A stretch of 64,000 nt of DNA, taken from Scalesia atractyloides (taxonomy: Eukaryota > Streptophyta > Magnoliopsida > Asterales > Asteraceae). This document shows positions 48,202 through 59,115 of the stretch, one piece after another. The position numbers were made by a program, and so were the translations under genes. A model generated the notes under the pieces. The model had not been told where the DNA came from. It searched no databases and was given only the letters and a program-made list of their open reading frames with translations. Numbering within the stretch: position 1 is the stretch's first letter; each line of letters opens with the position of its first letter. Location: positions 39,836,341 to 39,900,340 of the forward strand of contig CAMTDV010000012.1 in assembly GCA_947069175.1 (NCBI GenBank). Direction: 5' to 3'.

Positions 48202-48691
48202 AAAACACAAATTGGTATTTAGAGAGAGAAAAAGAGAAGTGTTTGAGGTGTGAAATGAGAGTGAGAGGAGGTGGGTATTTATAGTTGAGGTTAGAGGGGT
48301 TGTTGGTTCAGTGCATTTAATGTAGAAAACACAAATTGGACCAATCCATGGGCTAGAAACCACTTTCTCCGGATTATACCATTTTTAGTTCTTGAACTTA
48401 GTTTATCTTTCATTTCAGGCTATAACTTGTCATTTTTGCATGTATAACACATATAAGTATGATTTGAGTATCGAGTGTGAATGTATGAGTCTTTGCACGT
48501 ATAACATGTATCAGTTTAAATGATTGAATGCATGTAAGACATGTATATATAAAAAGTATGAATTTTTATTACGATTCGAGTCTCGGATGACAAAATTGGG
48601 AAAAGAAATACGAATACAAGTTTTCGTAAATAGAAATACTATTATACTTTCTAATTAAGGAAAGTATGAAAAAGTAAGGCATTACACCGAG

Positions 48692-48839
48692 CTTCACTCC
48701 AAGACCAAAATTAACAAATTAAAAGATAAGCTCGGGGCCGTGCCACCAAGGCATGGGGTTGTGCCCCACTCCAGATTCCAAGAAGAAAAAGACAAACAAA
48801 AGTAGACAAGATATAGGGAGCGGTGTCCCATGGACACGG
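48692..48839 (+). repeat. 3' LTR of K, second part
   Basis: Continues from 40003 after D. It contains GCTCGGGGCCGTGCCACC and a CATGGGGTTGTGCCCC inverted pattern, usual in Athila/Tat LTRs. Cut by E at 48840. The likely target duplication is CACGG (48835-48839), whose partner is outside the window. Confidence 0.6.
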
Positions 48840-51398
48840 TGTAACGCTTCACTTTTGTAACTTTCCATTTTTAGAAAATTTGTTTCGTGTTTCTATATTT
48901 GGAAAGTCCAAATCTTGTAATCATATCTCATTTCCGAATCATTGTAAATCCAAGGCTTTGATTGTAATCAAATTGATCAATTATGCGAAATTCACAACCT
49001 TATGCATGCTTATACTTATAAACGTACGCTTATTCGTTACATGAAATGTCAATTCAATTTAACTCGTGAATTCTCATTGTGCATTATTAAAGCTTACGCA
49101 ACTCAAATCAAGCAAGACGTTTGATGATTTAAACGCAAAGCACTTACACATTGGGCATAAAAAAATTCATCAGATTTATGTTAAACGCTTATCATTTTGT
49201 GAGATTATGTAACACCTTTATTCATGTTTTTAATCTTCCAACACCTCACAATTAGATTATAAATATAGTTCATCATTTAAACAAATAAACAACCATTACA
49301 TTTATTAATTAACAAAAAAAAGAAACCCTAGCAACTTGCGCCGCAAGCTGCCAAGGGGATTAGTATTCTTGTTTCAAGTTAAACTCCCACCTAATCCTTA
49401 TAAATGCTAACCTAACCCAAACCCTAATCTTCCCTCTATAAAACCCCACATTTCCCCAACCTTTTCTCACTTTTACAAGCCTCAAACACTAACCTCACAA
49501 AACCTCCAGAACTTTCTACTGAGATATTTTAGTTTGCAACTGAGTTTCAACTCACTTCCTTTGTTATTCAAACCTTGTTTCTTCTCCTAAAACACTTGGA
49601 TAACCTCTTGGAAGGTTTTCACAAGTTTGTTTGGGCACACTAAGGTGAAACCTCACCATTTTGAGGTCTAAAAGTGTTGAACTTTCTGCCCCCTTTTATC
49701 TTTTCAAAACTTTAAAAACTTCAAGTTTTCTTCATGTTTTCTTCCTCAAAAATGTTTGCTGAGCCTCTTGAGATGTTACCATAATTTTTCCATGGAAAAC
49801 CAAGGTGGGGCAATGCCATTTTTGTGGCCAAACTTTCTGTTTTGGAAGTTAAACTTAAAAACTTTTCTTAACCTTGTTTTCTCTTAACAACTCTATGCTA
49901 CTTGTTCCTCTAATCAAGTTTCTGGTTAGTGAGCTATCTAGACTTGTTCATACAAGATAAAGAGGTATAACATGACTCTAAACTTGTTGTTTTACTAAAG
50001 GTCTTAACCCACAAGTGTTGAAACCATCCAAGCTTACAAGCTTGTGTTTTGGTGAAGGTGTGATTACATGGGGCCTTGGCTATCCAACTTTCAATCCACC
50101 CCTCACTTGATGATTTCTGTCCACTAAGCTATGTTTTACCTTCCGTTAAGTAGCAAGGCTATGACACGTCCCCAAACGTTTCCTTGTGCCGGATGTACGC
50201 ACCTAGATTGCTTATTTGGTCGAAACGTAGTTTAGTGAAGTACTTTATTCATCACCATCCGGATTGTCCTTGTAGCAATTTGTGTGTTGGTGAATCTTAT
50301 AAAAGTGGTTAAGGACAGTTATCCACCTACCTCCATGTATGACTTCTATGAAATCTATGATTTATATGATAAACTTGTAATAATATATGTAAACTATATA
50401 TGTAAAAAATAAATATAACCGAACCTTTGACAATGGCCGTATGGTTACTTGTCCTAACATTAGGGTATTTTATCTAACACTTAACCATCGTTACGATTGT
50501 ATTGGGCATAACCCATAAAACCATAAACACCTTACGGGGCTTATAGTGTCAAAAACGAGCGTTAACGTCTAGATAAATACTTTCGACTATACATACTTTT
50601 GCATAAATTCCAATACTCACACACCTACGTTTCCTTGTGTAGGATAACTCGGTGTTCGTACCCCTAATCAACCCAAACACTTTCACGGCATTAACTTTGC
50701 AAAACCATGAGTACACTCGATACCCTTTTTACGCTTTACACTTTTTGGGTGGAATATGTTAATTTGTCATAAACACACTAAATCACACTTTTATTCTATG
50801 CAATCACACAAACAATTCATCATATAGTTATGTGATACTCGATTTGTTTACTTGGAAAATTCTTATGTGATACTAATTGTCATTAACTTCGTACGAGCCT
50901 CCCCTTAACGTGTATAGCGCTATAGGTGTAATGCACCGCCTGCATTCTTGTGGTCATGTTAAGTTTAATCTATTATGCGGTGACACTTGAGGATTGACTT
51001 ATAGTTCACATGCCTTGTTTACATTACTCTCGTATACTAGCTTATCATGTGCATTTGTTTAAGCGTTTTTATTACTTATGCTATGATTCAAACTTGTGTA
51101 CTCGCCAATACTTTGTATTGAACTATACTTTTTAACATGTTGCAGGTTGATATGTTGATATGACGAATCTCGGTAGGAATGGCATAGAAACCCACTTAGA
51201 ATACTAAGTTATTATTATGTTTCATTGAACTTGTCTTAATTGATATTACATTATATTTGAATCATGTTGTACTTGATGTTTTTATGAATGGAATGAAATG
51301 AGTTGTTTACTTAAATATTGTCACATTTAGTGTTATGATGTCCCGAGCAATCTTGTTCGTCTCACTCTGATGTTTCTACCATCGGTTGGGGTGTCACA
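48840..51398 (+). repeat. 5' LTR of E
   Basis: 2559 bp, from TGTAACGCTTCAC to GGGGTGTCACA. It is the reverse complement of the A and D LTR plan. TATA CTATAAAA near 49437. The decayed form of the GGCAGCTTG hairpin is near 49333-49353. The motif TTTTTAACATGTTGCAGG is at 51130-51147, about 250 bp before the LTR end. Confidence 0.92.
49436..49444 (+). promoter_or_regulatory. TATA box of E
   Basis: CTATAAAAC about 600 bp into the LTR. The 3' LTR of A has CTATAAAAG at the same relative place. Transcription should start about 30 bp downstream. Confidence 0.65.
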
Positions 51399-51400
51399 GA

Positions 51401-51416
51401 TTGGTATCAGAGCCAT
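51401..51416 (+). promoter_or_regulatory. Primer-binding site of E
   Basis: TTGGTATCAGAGCCAT, exact initiator Met tRNA type, two bases after the LTR end. Confidence 0.93.
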
Positions 51417-51698
51417 AGCTGTCGGGAATTAGGTAGAATTGCCATGTTCAACCTAGTCTGTAGTTTAAGTGTCCAAACATGCTTAAAATGTTAATTCTTC
51501 CTATTTGCTTCTTCCTATTTATTTTGTCTTAATATACATGCAATGTGTCTTTCCTAAGACACTTACACAACTTACACACTTGAAGACTTGAAGTCACTCA
51601 TACTATAAACGAGACAATCTCACCAAAAAAGGGGTGAAACACGCATTTTGGTGATCACTCTCAATCCGCGTATTCGATTTTACACGAAATTGCACTAT

Positions 51699-52171
51699 TG
51701 TTGGTGCATATTTGTGACAGGAGCTTAGATTTGGTCTTTGGATATCTTGTAATTTGTAAAATGCTAAATGGTTAGTGGGTTTAGTTTTGTAGTAGTTGAT
51801 TAGAAGTGATTGGACTAAACCAGACCCATATTATAGGGAGTGGTAGGAAAATTAGGCCTAGACCAATTTGTAGCCCATGTGGAAAACCCTAGCCCAGTTG
51901 CAAACATGTCTCTATATAAAGAGAGTTTTGAATATGGGTTAAGGCTGCTTAGTTAATAACTTTAGAGAGAGTTGAGAGAGAATTAGAGTGAGTCTTGAAT
52001 TGATTGTAAACATTCGTGTTGGATAATCAATAGAAGACTAATTGAAAGTGTTTGTTCGTGTTCTTGATATTGTTCTTATTCGGTTTTCTGTGATAATCTA
52101 ATCTAGGGGATTCCGCACTCTAGGTTGGATAGACGATTCTGTGAAGATCCATACGGATTAGGGGACCTACA
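51699..52171 (+). repeat. 5' LTR of F
   Basis: From TGTTGGTGCATATTTG to GGGGACCTACA. A TATA-like CTATATAAAG is near 51913. Confidence 0.93.
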
Positions 52172-52173
52172 AT

Positions 52174-52185
52174 TGGTATTAGAGC
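52174..52185 (+). promoter_or_regulatory. Primer-binding site of F
   Basis: TGGTATTAGAGC, initiator Met tRNA type with one change, two bases after the LTR. Confidence 0.88.
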
Positions 52186-52227
52186 ATTCGGCTCTTGTTT
52201 TGCTCTATGCAGAATCGTAACAGCAGG

Positions 52228-52590
52228 TATCTCGGATAGGGGAAGTGCATCTCGGATCATAAGAGAAGCATCTCGGATTAGAAAGGTTGCATTTCAAATC
52301 ATCAGAGGTGTATTTCGGATCATCAGTGAAGCATCTCGGATAATAATAGTTTCATCTCGGATGAAAATAGTTTATCTCGAATTGTATCTTTGATAAACAC
52401 AGTGTAATTCAAATAATTCGGGAAGCATTTCGGATAAACAAGAAAGCATCTCGGATTGTAATAGTGCATCTCGGATACCATCTCGGATCACTGCTTCAAA
52501 TCACCATCTCGGATCATTGTTCCGAGTTTCCATCTCGGATTCTTATCTGAGTTACTGTTTCGAATTCGGTACTGTTCCGAGTTGTACTCA
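52228..52590 (+). repeat. CATCTCGGAT repeats in leader of F
   Basis: Ten exact ATCTCGGAT copies plus several variants (ATTTCGGAT, ATCTCGAAT, TGTTCCGAGTT) within about 360 bp between primer site and gag, at uneven spacing. No coding role is likely because stops occur in all frames. Confidence 0.85.
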
Positions 52591-52814
52591 CAAAGGTGGA
52601 AAGTTAACCAGCTGACGTAACTGGAGTTAAACGTTTTCGTACACAGAATTTGATCCATAGTCAGTCTTGCTTCAAGGCACGAAAATTCCTAAAATCACTA
52701 TCGGACATTATACATCATTGGATTCGTATAGTCGAGACGAGTTTAACGGTATAATTTGGTGATCACACATTTCGGAATTTTTTTTTTACATTTTTAACGA
52801 GCCGGTTCGGTAAA

Positions 52815-53618
52815 ATGTCGAATATGTCTAACTTAAATGAATTGTTGAGAATGGAGCACGAGGCAGGCATGACTAACAAACCGCCTAAGATCTTGAAGGT
52901 AGAAAATTACCTTACATGGAAGGATAGGATTCTGTCATTCATTGAATATTAGGACACACAAATGTGGATCTGTATTCAAGACGGGTAAGTAAACCCAACT
53001 CATGACTTTGAAGGCAGACAACGTGTCACTGCCTATGTGAACATGTCAGAGGTTGAAAAGAGAATGTATGAGTCTGAAAAGAAGGCCTTAACTGCTATAA
53101 TGATGTCGTTACCTGATGGCATCAAACATACATTCAAGCGATATACCACTTCGAAGGAGATATGGGATGCTCTAGAGAAGAGGTATGAGGGCAATCCTGA
53201 TGTGAAGAAGAACAAGGTTGATTTGTTGAAGAAACAATTTGCTCTCTTTAAAGGCATGAGAAATGAGTCCCTTAAAGATATTATCACTAAATATTATCAT
53301 CTAATGTCAGAAATGGTCAATTATGACATAGAGGGATACACAGATGTTGAGATAAACGATAAGTTGCTCGATGCTTTACCTTCCAAGTGGGATATTTATA
53401 CTCTTATGTTAAAGGGTGAAACTGACTATGAAGATAAAGACTTGGACGAGGTTGTTGGGAAACTGAGAACTTATGAGCTCAACATGAAGAAGAAGGAAAC
53501 TGCACATGATCAGTTTAAGATCCGGGAATTTATAAAGGACTTACATCTTCATCTTCCAACAATGCTTCAAGTGATTCTACAACTGCGTTTCTCTCATGTA
53601 AAAATGAGCAGATTGTGA
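52815..53618 (+). pseudogene. gag N-terminal part of F, two stops
   Basis: The start ATG at 52815 (MSNMSNLNELLRMEHEAGMT) is in frame with the long ORF at 53037. Stops lie at 52950-52952 (after LSFIEY) and 52986-52988 (after CIQDG). The rest reads MSEVEKRMYESEKKAL, SLPDGIKHTFKRYTTSKEIW and DVEINDKLLDALPSKW, the UBN2-type gag core. The frame is lost near 53520, where the ORF leaves the family pattern and ends at 53618. It makes the particle shell in intact members. Confidence 0.88.
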
Positions 53619-55520
53619 AAAATGTTGATGGTGAAGTATGTTTTGTAGCTGCTTCAGGAGGATCGTCAGGGGCAAAGAGACAACAGGCTAGCAATAATAA
53701 CAACAATACAAGATCTATGCCTCTGAGTGTCAAGGCTGCTGAAGATGATCTGGCCTTGCTTGCTTCATTCGTTGCTTCCTATGAGAACTACATTCAGGGA
53801 AGAATATCTGATCCTGCTATGTTTGATGAAGATTATGATCAGATTGACTCTGATGACCTAGAGGAGATGGATTTACAATGGTAGAAGGCCATGATTTCTA
53901 GAAGAGTGAAGAGATTCATGTATAGGACGGGAAGGAAGTTCGTTGGAAAGAATGTGGGTTTTGACAAATCTAAAGTGAAGTGTTACGATTGTCAAAATTA
54001 CGAACACTTCGCTAGAGAATGTCAACGACCTAAGACTGAATCTCGATCTAACTCATCTTTTCAAGATTTTCCTGGTCATAACAGGAATGCATCAACTAAC
54101 ACTGGATCAAAGGCCTTGATCTCTATTGCTAGAGAAGGTTCTTATGAATGGAGTGTTCATCTGGAAGGTGATGACAATGCCACACAGGCGTTCATGGCTA
54201 AGGTGGCCCCAGTTGATGATGAAGAAGTTAAAGCAGATGCTAAGGTAGAGCGAGAGACCATAGCTGAAAAAGCTGATGTAGAACAGAATGCTGCATATAA
54301 GAAAATGGCAGCTGATTTTGCTGCTTTCATGGCCGATCTAAGCAAATCAACAGGAGAGGTACATTCTAACTCTAGTAGTTCTTTTTGTTTGAAATATCGT
54401 GAACTGCAAAGTGAAGTTGATACGTTAACAAACCAAAATCAAGGTCTGGTAAATGAGCTCTCAAACATAAAAGAATCACACTTTTTCGTAAAAAGAAATG
54501 AGTCATTATATTTGAAGAAAATTAAAGGTTATGAAGAAGAAATCAATATTTTAACTTGTAAACTAAATGAAAAACTTCAAATTATTGACTTGGCTCATGA
54601 TACGATGAGTGGGAAAACAAAAGAGATTTCTGAAAAATGCAAAGAGTTGTCAGAAGCACAACTGAAAATTTCTGAACTTGAAAAGAAATTGAATCAATTC
54701 AGAGATTCATCTTTTGTTATGAAACATATGGTGAATGGCTAGAAGAAAAGTAATGACAAGACAAGTGTGGGCTTCAAAGGTTTCAATGAAGTTACCCCAC
54801 CTCTTGGTCTTGACTATTCTTTCTTGCCAGGCGAAGAAGAGCTTACAAACTTTGGGTCAACTACACCTAGTAGTTCCACATCAGGGAACATTGATGTGTA
54901 TGAGAATGCCAAGAAGGATAATAACAGAGAAATGGTTTTGAAAACAAAGAATACACATCCTAAGAATCAAAAGCATTTTATTGTTAAAAAGATTGATTTT
55001 GTTAAAGGGAGTGATATGAAAGAAAAGACCACTGCTTTTACAAGAGAGTCAAATGTGCATTTTGCTAAAAATAAAAACAAAGAAAATCATAAATTGAGCA
55101 AAATAAACACGATCCTTCAAAGGCATCATCAACATCATCATCATCGTCACCTGCTGAATCTAAACCAGAGACTTCACTTAAGAAGTCTTCGGCTAGAAGA
55201 TCGTGCTTCAAGTGTCACAACAAGGGACATATAGCTAGCTGTTGTCCTAACAAAAAGAATGAAGCACATGTGACTGAGAGAAAGAGAGAAAAATCACTAT
55301 CAAAAATTGGTGATGGTGAAAAGAAGGTTACTAACTCACCAAAGATATCTCCTACCAAGCAACAGAGTGTTGCTGTTGGTGTAGATAAGGCTGAAAAAGG
55401 AACTCACCAAGTTCCTCGTTTTATAAGAAATCAACAAAGATTTCAGCCTGAATCTACATCATGCAGATATGAAGGACCTAGAAGTAGTTCACCAAGAATG
55501 AATAACTTTAATGGTTAATC
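53619..55520 (+). pseudogene. gag C-terminal part of F: knuckles and coiled coil
   Basis: Frames at 53615-53884, 53891-54742, 54767-55234 and 55270-55518 follow each other. The first zinc knuckle is CYDCQNYEHFAREC (about 53982-54023). A heptad-rich coiled coil (YRELQSEVDTLTNQ to SELEKKLNQF) spans 54400-54710. A second knuckle CFKCHNKGHIASCC is near 55205-55246, in another frame than its neighbours. Long coiled-coil gag tails are known in Sireviruses. One stop (53882) and several frameshifts break the gene. Confidence 0.8.
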
Positions 55521-55880
55521 AAATAATTTCAGAAGTCAAGGTCAATATCAAACTCAATATCAAAATGTTGGTAGTCGAAATTTTTATAACAATGGCTTTA
55601 GAAATTATTATCATCAAAAGTCAAGGTATTATAACCAAAATTTCCCAAAGGTCACAAAGTCCAAACATTTTTAGGAAACCTCAGGACTAGAGACCTAGTG
55701 GAAATCAAAACTCATTTCCATCAACAGGTTTAAGATCCAAGACTCCTGTTCGGAGTGATGGATATTAGATGAATGTTCTTGTGGTTGATGAATCTGGAAG
55801 ATGCGAGACCATTAAGGCTTGGGTCCCCCAATCTAACTAATTTTTGTTGGGCTGTGTAGGAGCTTCTAAGGAGGATTATC
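55521..55880 (+). pseudogene. gag-protease linker of F
   Basis: Asn/Gln/Phe-rich (SQGQYQTQYQNVGSRN-like) sequence, then LVVDESGRCETIKAWVPQSN before a stop. The AWVPKSN-type end is the usual linker just before the copia protease. Confidence 0.65.
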
Positions 55881-55883
55881 AAC

Positions 55884-56291
55884 TTGTGGTATGTTGATAG
55901 TGGCTACTCAAGGCACATGACGGGGGATGCGAGGTTGTTGACTGAGTTTGAGAATATAGATGGAGGCTATTTGAATTTTGTAGGTGCTAAAGGAGGGCAC
56001 ATTACAGGTCGAGGAAAAGTGACCCACGTGAAGATCACATTGGACAAAGTGAACTATGTCGAGCAGCTGAAGCATAATCTGATGAGCGTGTCTGGAGTCT
56101 GCGACAAGGGTCACTCGGTCCACTTTACTAAGTCTGAAGCTTTGGTGTTGAAACCAAGATTGGTGATACCGGATGATTGGATATTGATGAGAGCGCCAAG
56201 GGGAAATGACACTTATGTCGTGGACATGGGTGCTATGAATTCTTCTACTGTGGTGGCGTGCTTATTGTCAAAAGCATCTGAGGCTAGTTAA
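55884..56291 (+). CDS. Aspartic protease region of F
   Basis: 135 codons open. MWYVDSGYSRHMTGDARLL has the catalytic DSG, with Tyr where Cys is common (DSGCSRHMTG). It is followed by GGHITGRGKVTHVKI and YVEQLKHNLMSVSGVCDKG, typical of Ty1/copia protease. The ATG is internal to the polyprotein, not a true start. The protease cuts Gag and Pol apart inside the particle. This segment could be active if expressed, but upstream breaks prevent it. Confidence 0.8.
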   Translation: MWYVDSGYSRHMTGDARLLTEFENIDGGYLNFVGAKGGHITGRGKVTHVKITLDKVNYVEQLKHNLMSVSGVCDKGHSVHFTKSEALVLKPRLVIPDDWILMRAPRGNDTYVVDMGAMNSSTVVACLLSKASEAS

Positions 56292-57264
56292 TGCCGTGGT
56301 ACAGACGCATGGCTGACATCCACTGCCGATAAATGAATTATATTATAAAAAACGATTTAGTGGAAGGGGTGCCAGTGTAGAGGTTTCACGTGGAAGATAA
56401 ATGTCTTCCATGTCAAAAGAGAAAACAACATAAGAAACCTCACAAGTCTAAAACAGTAAATTCCATAGATGCTCCTTATGAAGTACTTCATATGGATCTA
56501 TTCGGTCCAGTGAACGTAAGAAGCATAGGTGGAAAGTACTATTGTTTAGTTGTCACAGATGATTACTCACGATATTCATGGGTTTTCTTTTTAGGTACAA
56601 AAGATGAGAAAGCAGAGATACTGATAGATCTTTTTACAAAATTGGAAAATGTCCATGATGCACGGATCAAGAGAATAAGGAGCGATAATGGCAAAGAGTT
56701 CAAGAATCAGATTCTGGATCTATATTGTCTTCGCAAGGGAATTGAACATCAATATTCTGCTCCTTATACACCTCAACAAAATGGAGTCGCTAAGAGAAAA
56801 AACAGGACGTTGATTGAAGCCGCTAGGACTAAGCTTTTTGATTCAAAGATTCCAGTTCTTTTCTGGGGGGAAGCGTGAACACAGCTTGTCATGTCCTAAA
56901 CAATATTTTGACGGTTAAACGGTTTAACCAAACATGTCATGAACTATTGTTTAACCAGAAACCAAACTTGAAAGTCTTTGAACCATTTGGATTACCCTTC
57001 ACCATTGTGCGAAATAAAGATATGCAAAACTTCGGTGAGGTAGCTGACAAGGGTTACTTTCTAGGTTATATGCCTAGAACACCGAATAAAAGGGTTTTAA
57101 ATCTAAAAACTGGTAAAATTGAGGTTGTGTTTAACATGGAAATCACTAGTTATTCACCTCAACATTCAACGAGTGATCCTGTTATATTATATGATTATGA
57201 CAGTGTTTTTAAATCATTTAATATTCTTGAATTTTCCATTGCAGATGAGTCTCAGGTGATTTAA
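56292..57264 (+). pseudogene. Integrase of F, frameshifted
   Basis: The pre-integrase part is damaged (no LWHRRMGH start), but VEDKCLPCQKRKQHKKPHKS is present from about 56390. The core has LHMDLFGPVNV (first Asp), RIRSDNGKEFKNQ (second Asp) and TPQQNGVAKRKNRTLIEAAR, where the usual catalytic Glu (VAERKNRT) is Lys. A one-base change near 56875 shifts the frame to NTACHVLN and the C-terminal GYFLGYMPRTPNKRVLNLKT. With the Glu lost, strand transfer should fail. Confidence 0.87.
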
Positions 57265-57660
57265 ACTGCGCTTAGTGAAGATGAAGAGGGTGACTTCATG
57301 CCTAGATCGGGTATATCAATGGCAGATGCTCCAGAAACTTCCTCTAGTGCAGCTCCACAGGACTCCAGTGATAGTGAGTCTGAACCTATTCAGGGGGAGG
57401 ATTTTAATAATCTGTTTGCTAACAATAACATATAGGGGGAGGTTAGATCTAATCTGGGAGATAATCTAGTTGTTGATGCCATTGCTACCACACGTGTAAA
57501 CAGAGATCATCCAGTTGAGAACATCATAGGTGATACTGCTACTGGTGTTCAGACAAGAAGAGGTGTGATCGAGGGTTCCTGTTTGTTTACTTCGATTCAG
57601 AAGACTGGGATGATTCATGAGTGTTTGCATAGCTGCTTTATTGCCTAAGAGGAGCCGAAG
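57265..57660 (+). other. Integrase-RT linker of F
   Basis: Acidic, Ser/Pro-rich linker in several frames (AETSSSAAPQDSSDSESE-like), then a GTGVQTRRG motif that precedes RT in copia elements. Frameshifts and stops. Confidence 0.6.
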
Positions 57661-58640
57661 AATGTTCACATGGCTTTAAAAGATAATTGTTGGGTTGAAG
57701 CTATGCAAGAGAAACTAGCTCAGTTTAAGAAGTTGAAGGTTTGGGAGCTAGTATACCTGCCTGAAGGAGAGAAGGAAATAGGCACCAAGTGGGTGTTTTA
57801 GTGCAAGAAGGACGACCGAGGGATCGTGATAAGGAATAAGGCTTGGTTGGTGGTGAAAGGGTTCAATCAACAAGAGGGGATTGATTACAATGAAGTGTTT
57901 GCACCAGTAGCAAGGTTGGAAGCAATTCGTTTGTTCCTAACTTTTGCTTCATTCAAGGCTTCAAAGTTTACCGACCAGATGGGTTTACTGATCCAGAGTA
58001 TCCAGATCGAGTTTATCGACTTGATAAGGCATTGTATGGATTGCATCAAGCACCTAGGGCGTGGTATGAGACACTACACCCACATTTGTTAAAGAATGGT
58101 TTTGAAAGAGGTCAGATTGATAGTACACTTTTCATTAAAAGGAAGAAGGAAGACTTTCTGCTGGTACAGGTATACGTAGATGACATCATTTTTGGGTCAT
58201 CTGATGAGAACACGTTTCATGAATTCGAGGAGGTAATAAAGAGCAAGTTCGAAATGAGTGCGATGGGTGAATTGGCCTACTTTTTGGGTTTACAAGTTGA
58301 ACAGAAGAAGGATGGGATGCTTATACATTAGACGTAGTATGTGTATGACATTTTGTCTCATTTCAAAATGGAGGATTGTGCTACTTTCAACACACCTATT
58401 TGCTAGAAGCACAATCTTGGTCCGAATCATGAGAGTGTGGAGGATGTTGATCCAACTGAATATAGGGCAATGATTGGTTCTCTAATGTACTTGACTGCTT
58501 CAAGACTAGACATCATATTCGTAGTGTGTCTTTGTGCTAGATATCAATCGAATCCAAAGGACTCCCACATGAAAGCAGTGAAGCGGATTCTTTGTTACGT
58601 GGAGGGGAAAACTTGGGTTATGGTATCCAACTGCTAGTGA
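57661..58640 (+). pseudogene. Reverse transcriptase of F with motif A deleted
   Basis: The start shows WVEAMQEKLAQFKKLKVWEL and GTKWVF then a stop for the usual R/K. NEVFAPVARLEAIRLFLTFA is intact. Then the sequence jumps from SFKASKFTDQM to GFTDPEYPD-type sequence, losing about 25 codons that should hold the QMDVKSAFL Asp. Later, LYGLHQAPRAWYETL and QVYVDDIIFGSSDE (catalytic pair) are kept. More stops lie at 58330 and 58403. Confidence 0.87.
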
Positions 58641-59115
58641 TTTGAAGTTTGTTGCTTTCACTGATTCAGACTTTGGAGGATGCAAATCAACAAGAAAGTC
58701 TACCACAAGTGGTTGTCAAATCTTAGGAGGGAGGATCTTGTCATGGCAATGCAAGAAGCAGTCTTGCGTGTCTACCTCTACGTGTGAAAATGAATATATT
58801 GCTGCGGGTAGTTGTTGGTCTCAGGTTCTCTGGATACAACAGAAGATGCCCGATTATGGTTTGAATTTCACTCGTACTCCGATTATGATAGACAGTAATG
58901 CCACTATTTCAATCACCAATAATCCCGTAAAAAACAGTTGCATAAAACATATTGACATTCGTCATCATTTTATACGGGATTGTGTTGAAAAGAAATTGAT
59001 TGAACTGCATCGAGTCGACACACTAGATAACCCGGAAGATCTTTACACAAAAGCATTTGACAGAGCTCGTTTTGAACATTTAGTCGAACTCAACGGGATG
59101 AGGAATCCTAAATAA
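58641..59115 (+). pseudogene. RNase H of F
   Basis: 157 open codons with FVAFTDSDFGGCKSTRKSTT (first Asp), STSTCENEYIAAGSCWSQ (Glu; usual is CEAEYIAA), MIDSNATISITNNPV (Asp) and the end KHIDIRHHFIRDCVEKKLIE. It removes RNA from RNA-DNA hybrids in intact members. The stop at 59113 closes pol. The N-terminus is joined to RT by a frameshift near 58620. Confidence 0.87.

Larger units (their letters stand above)
40004..48686 (-). mobile_element. Solo Tekay LTR D, carrying array L
   Basis: Edges TGTCACACCCCAACC and GGCATTACA, with CCGAG at 39999-40003 and 48687-48691. Own sequence is 40004-41580 and 48202-48686. It matches the LTRs of A and E (CATGTTAAGGGGAGGCTCG, the AACATGTTGCAGG motif, the TATA region). 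A tandem duplication of about 130 bp (near 41455-41580 and 48214-48330) was present before or with the insertion of L. Confidence 0.9.

Noticed and set aside
53037..53618. A host gene of 193 codons
   Set aside because: The sequence is the gag core of the copia element F, in frame with the start at 52815 and flanked by its LTRs.
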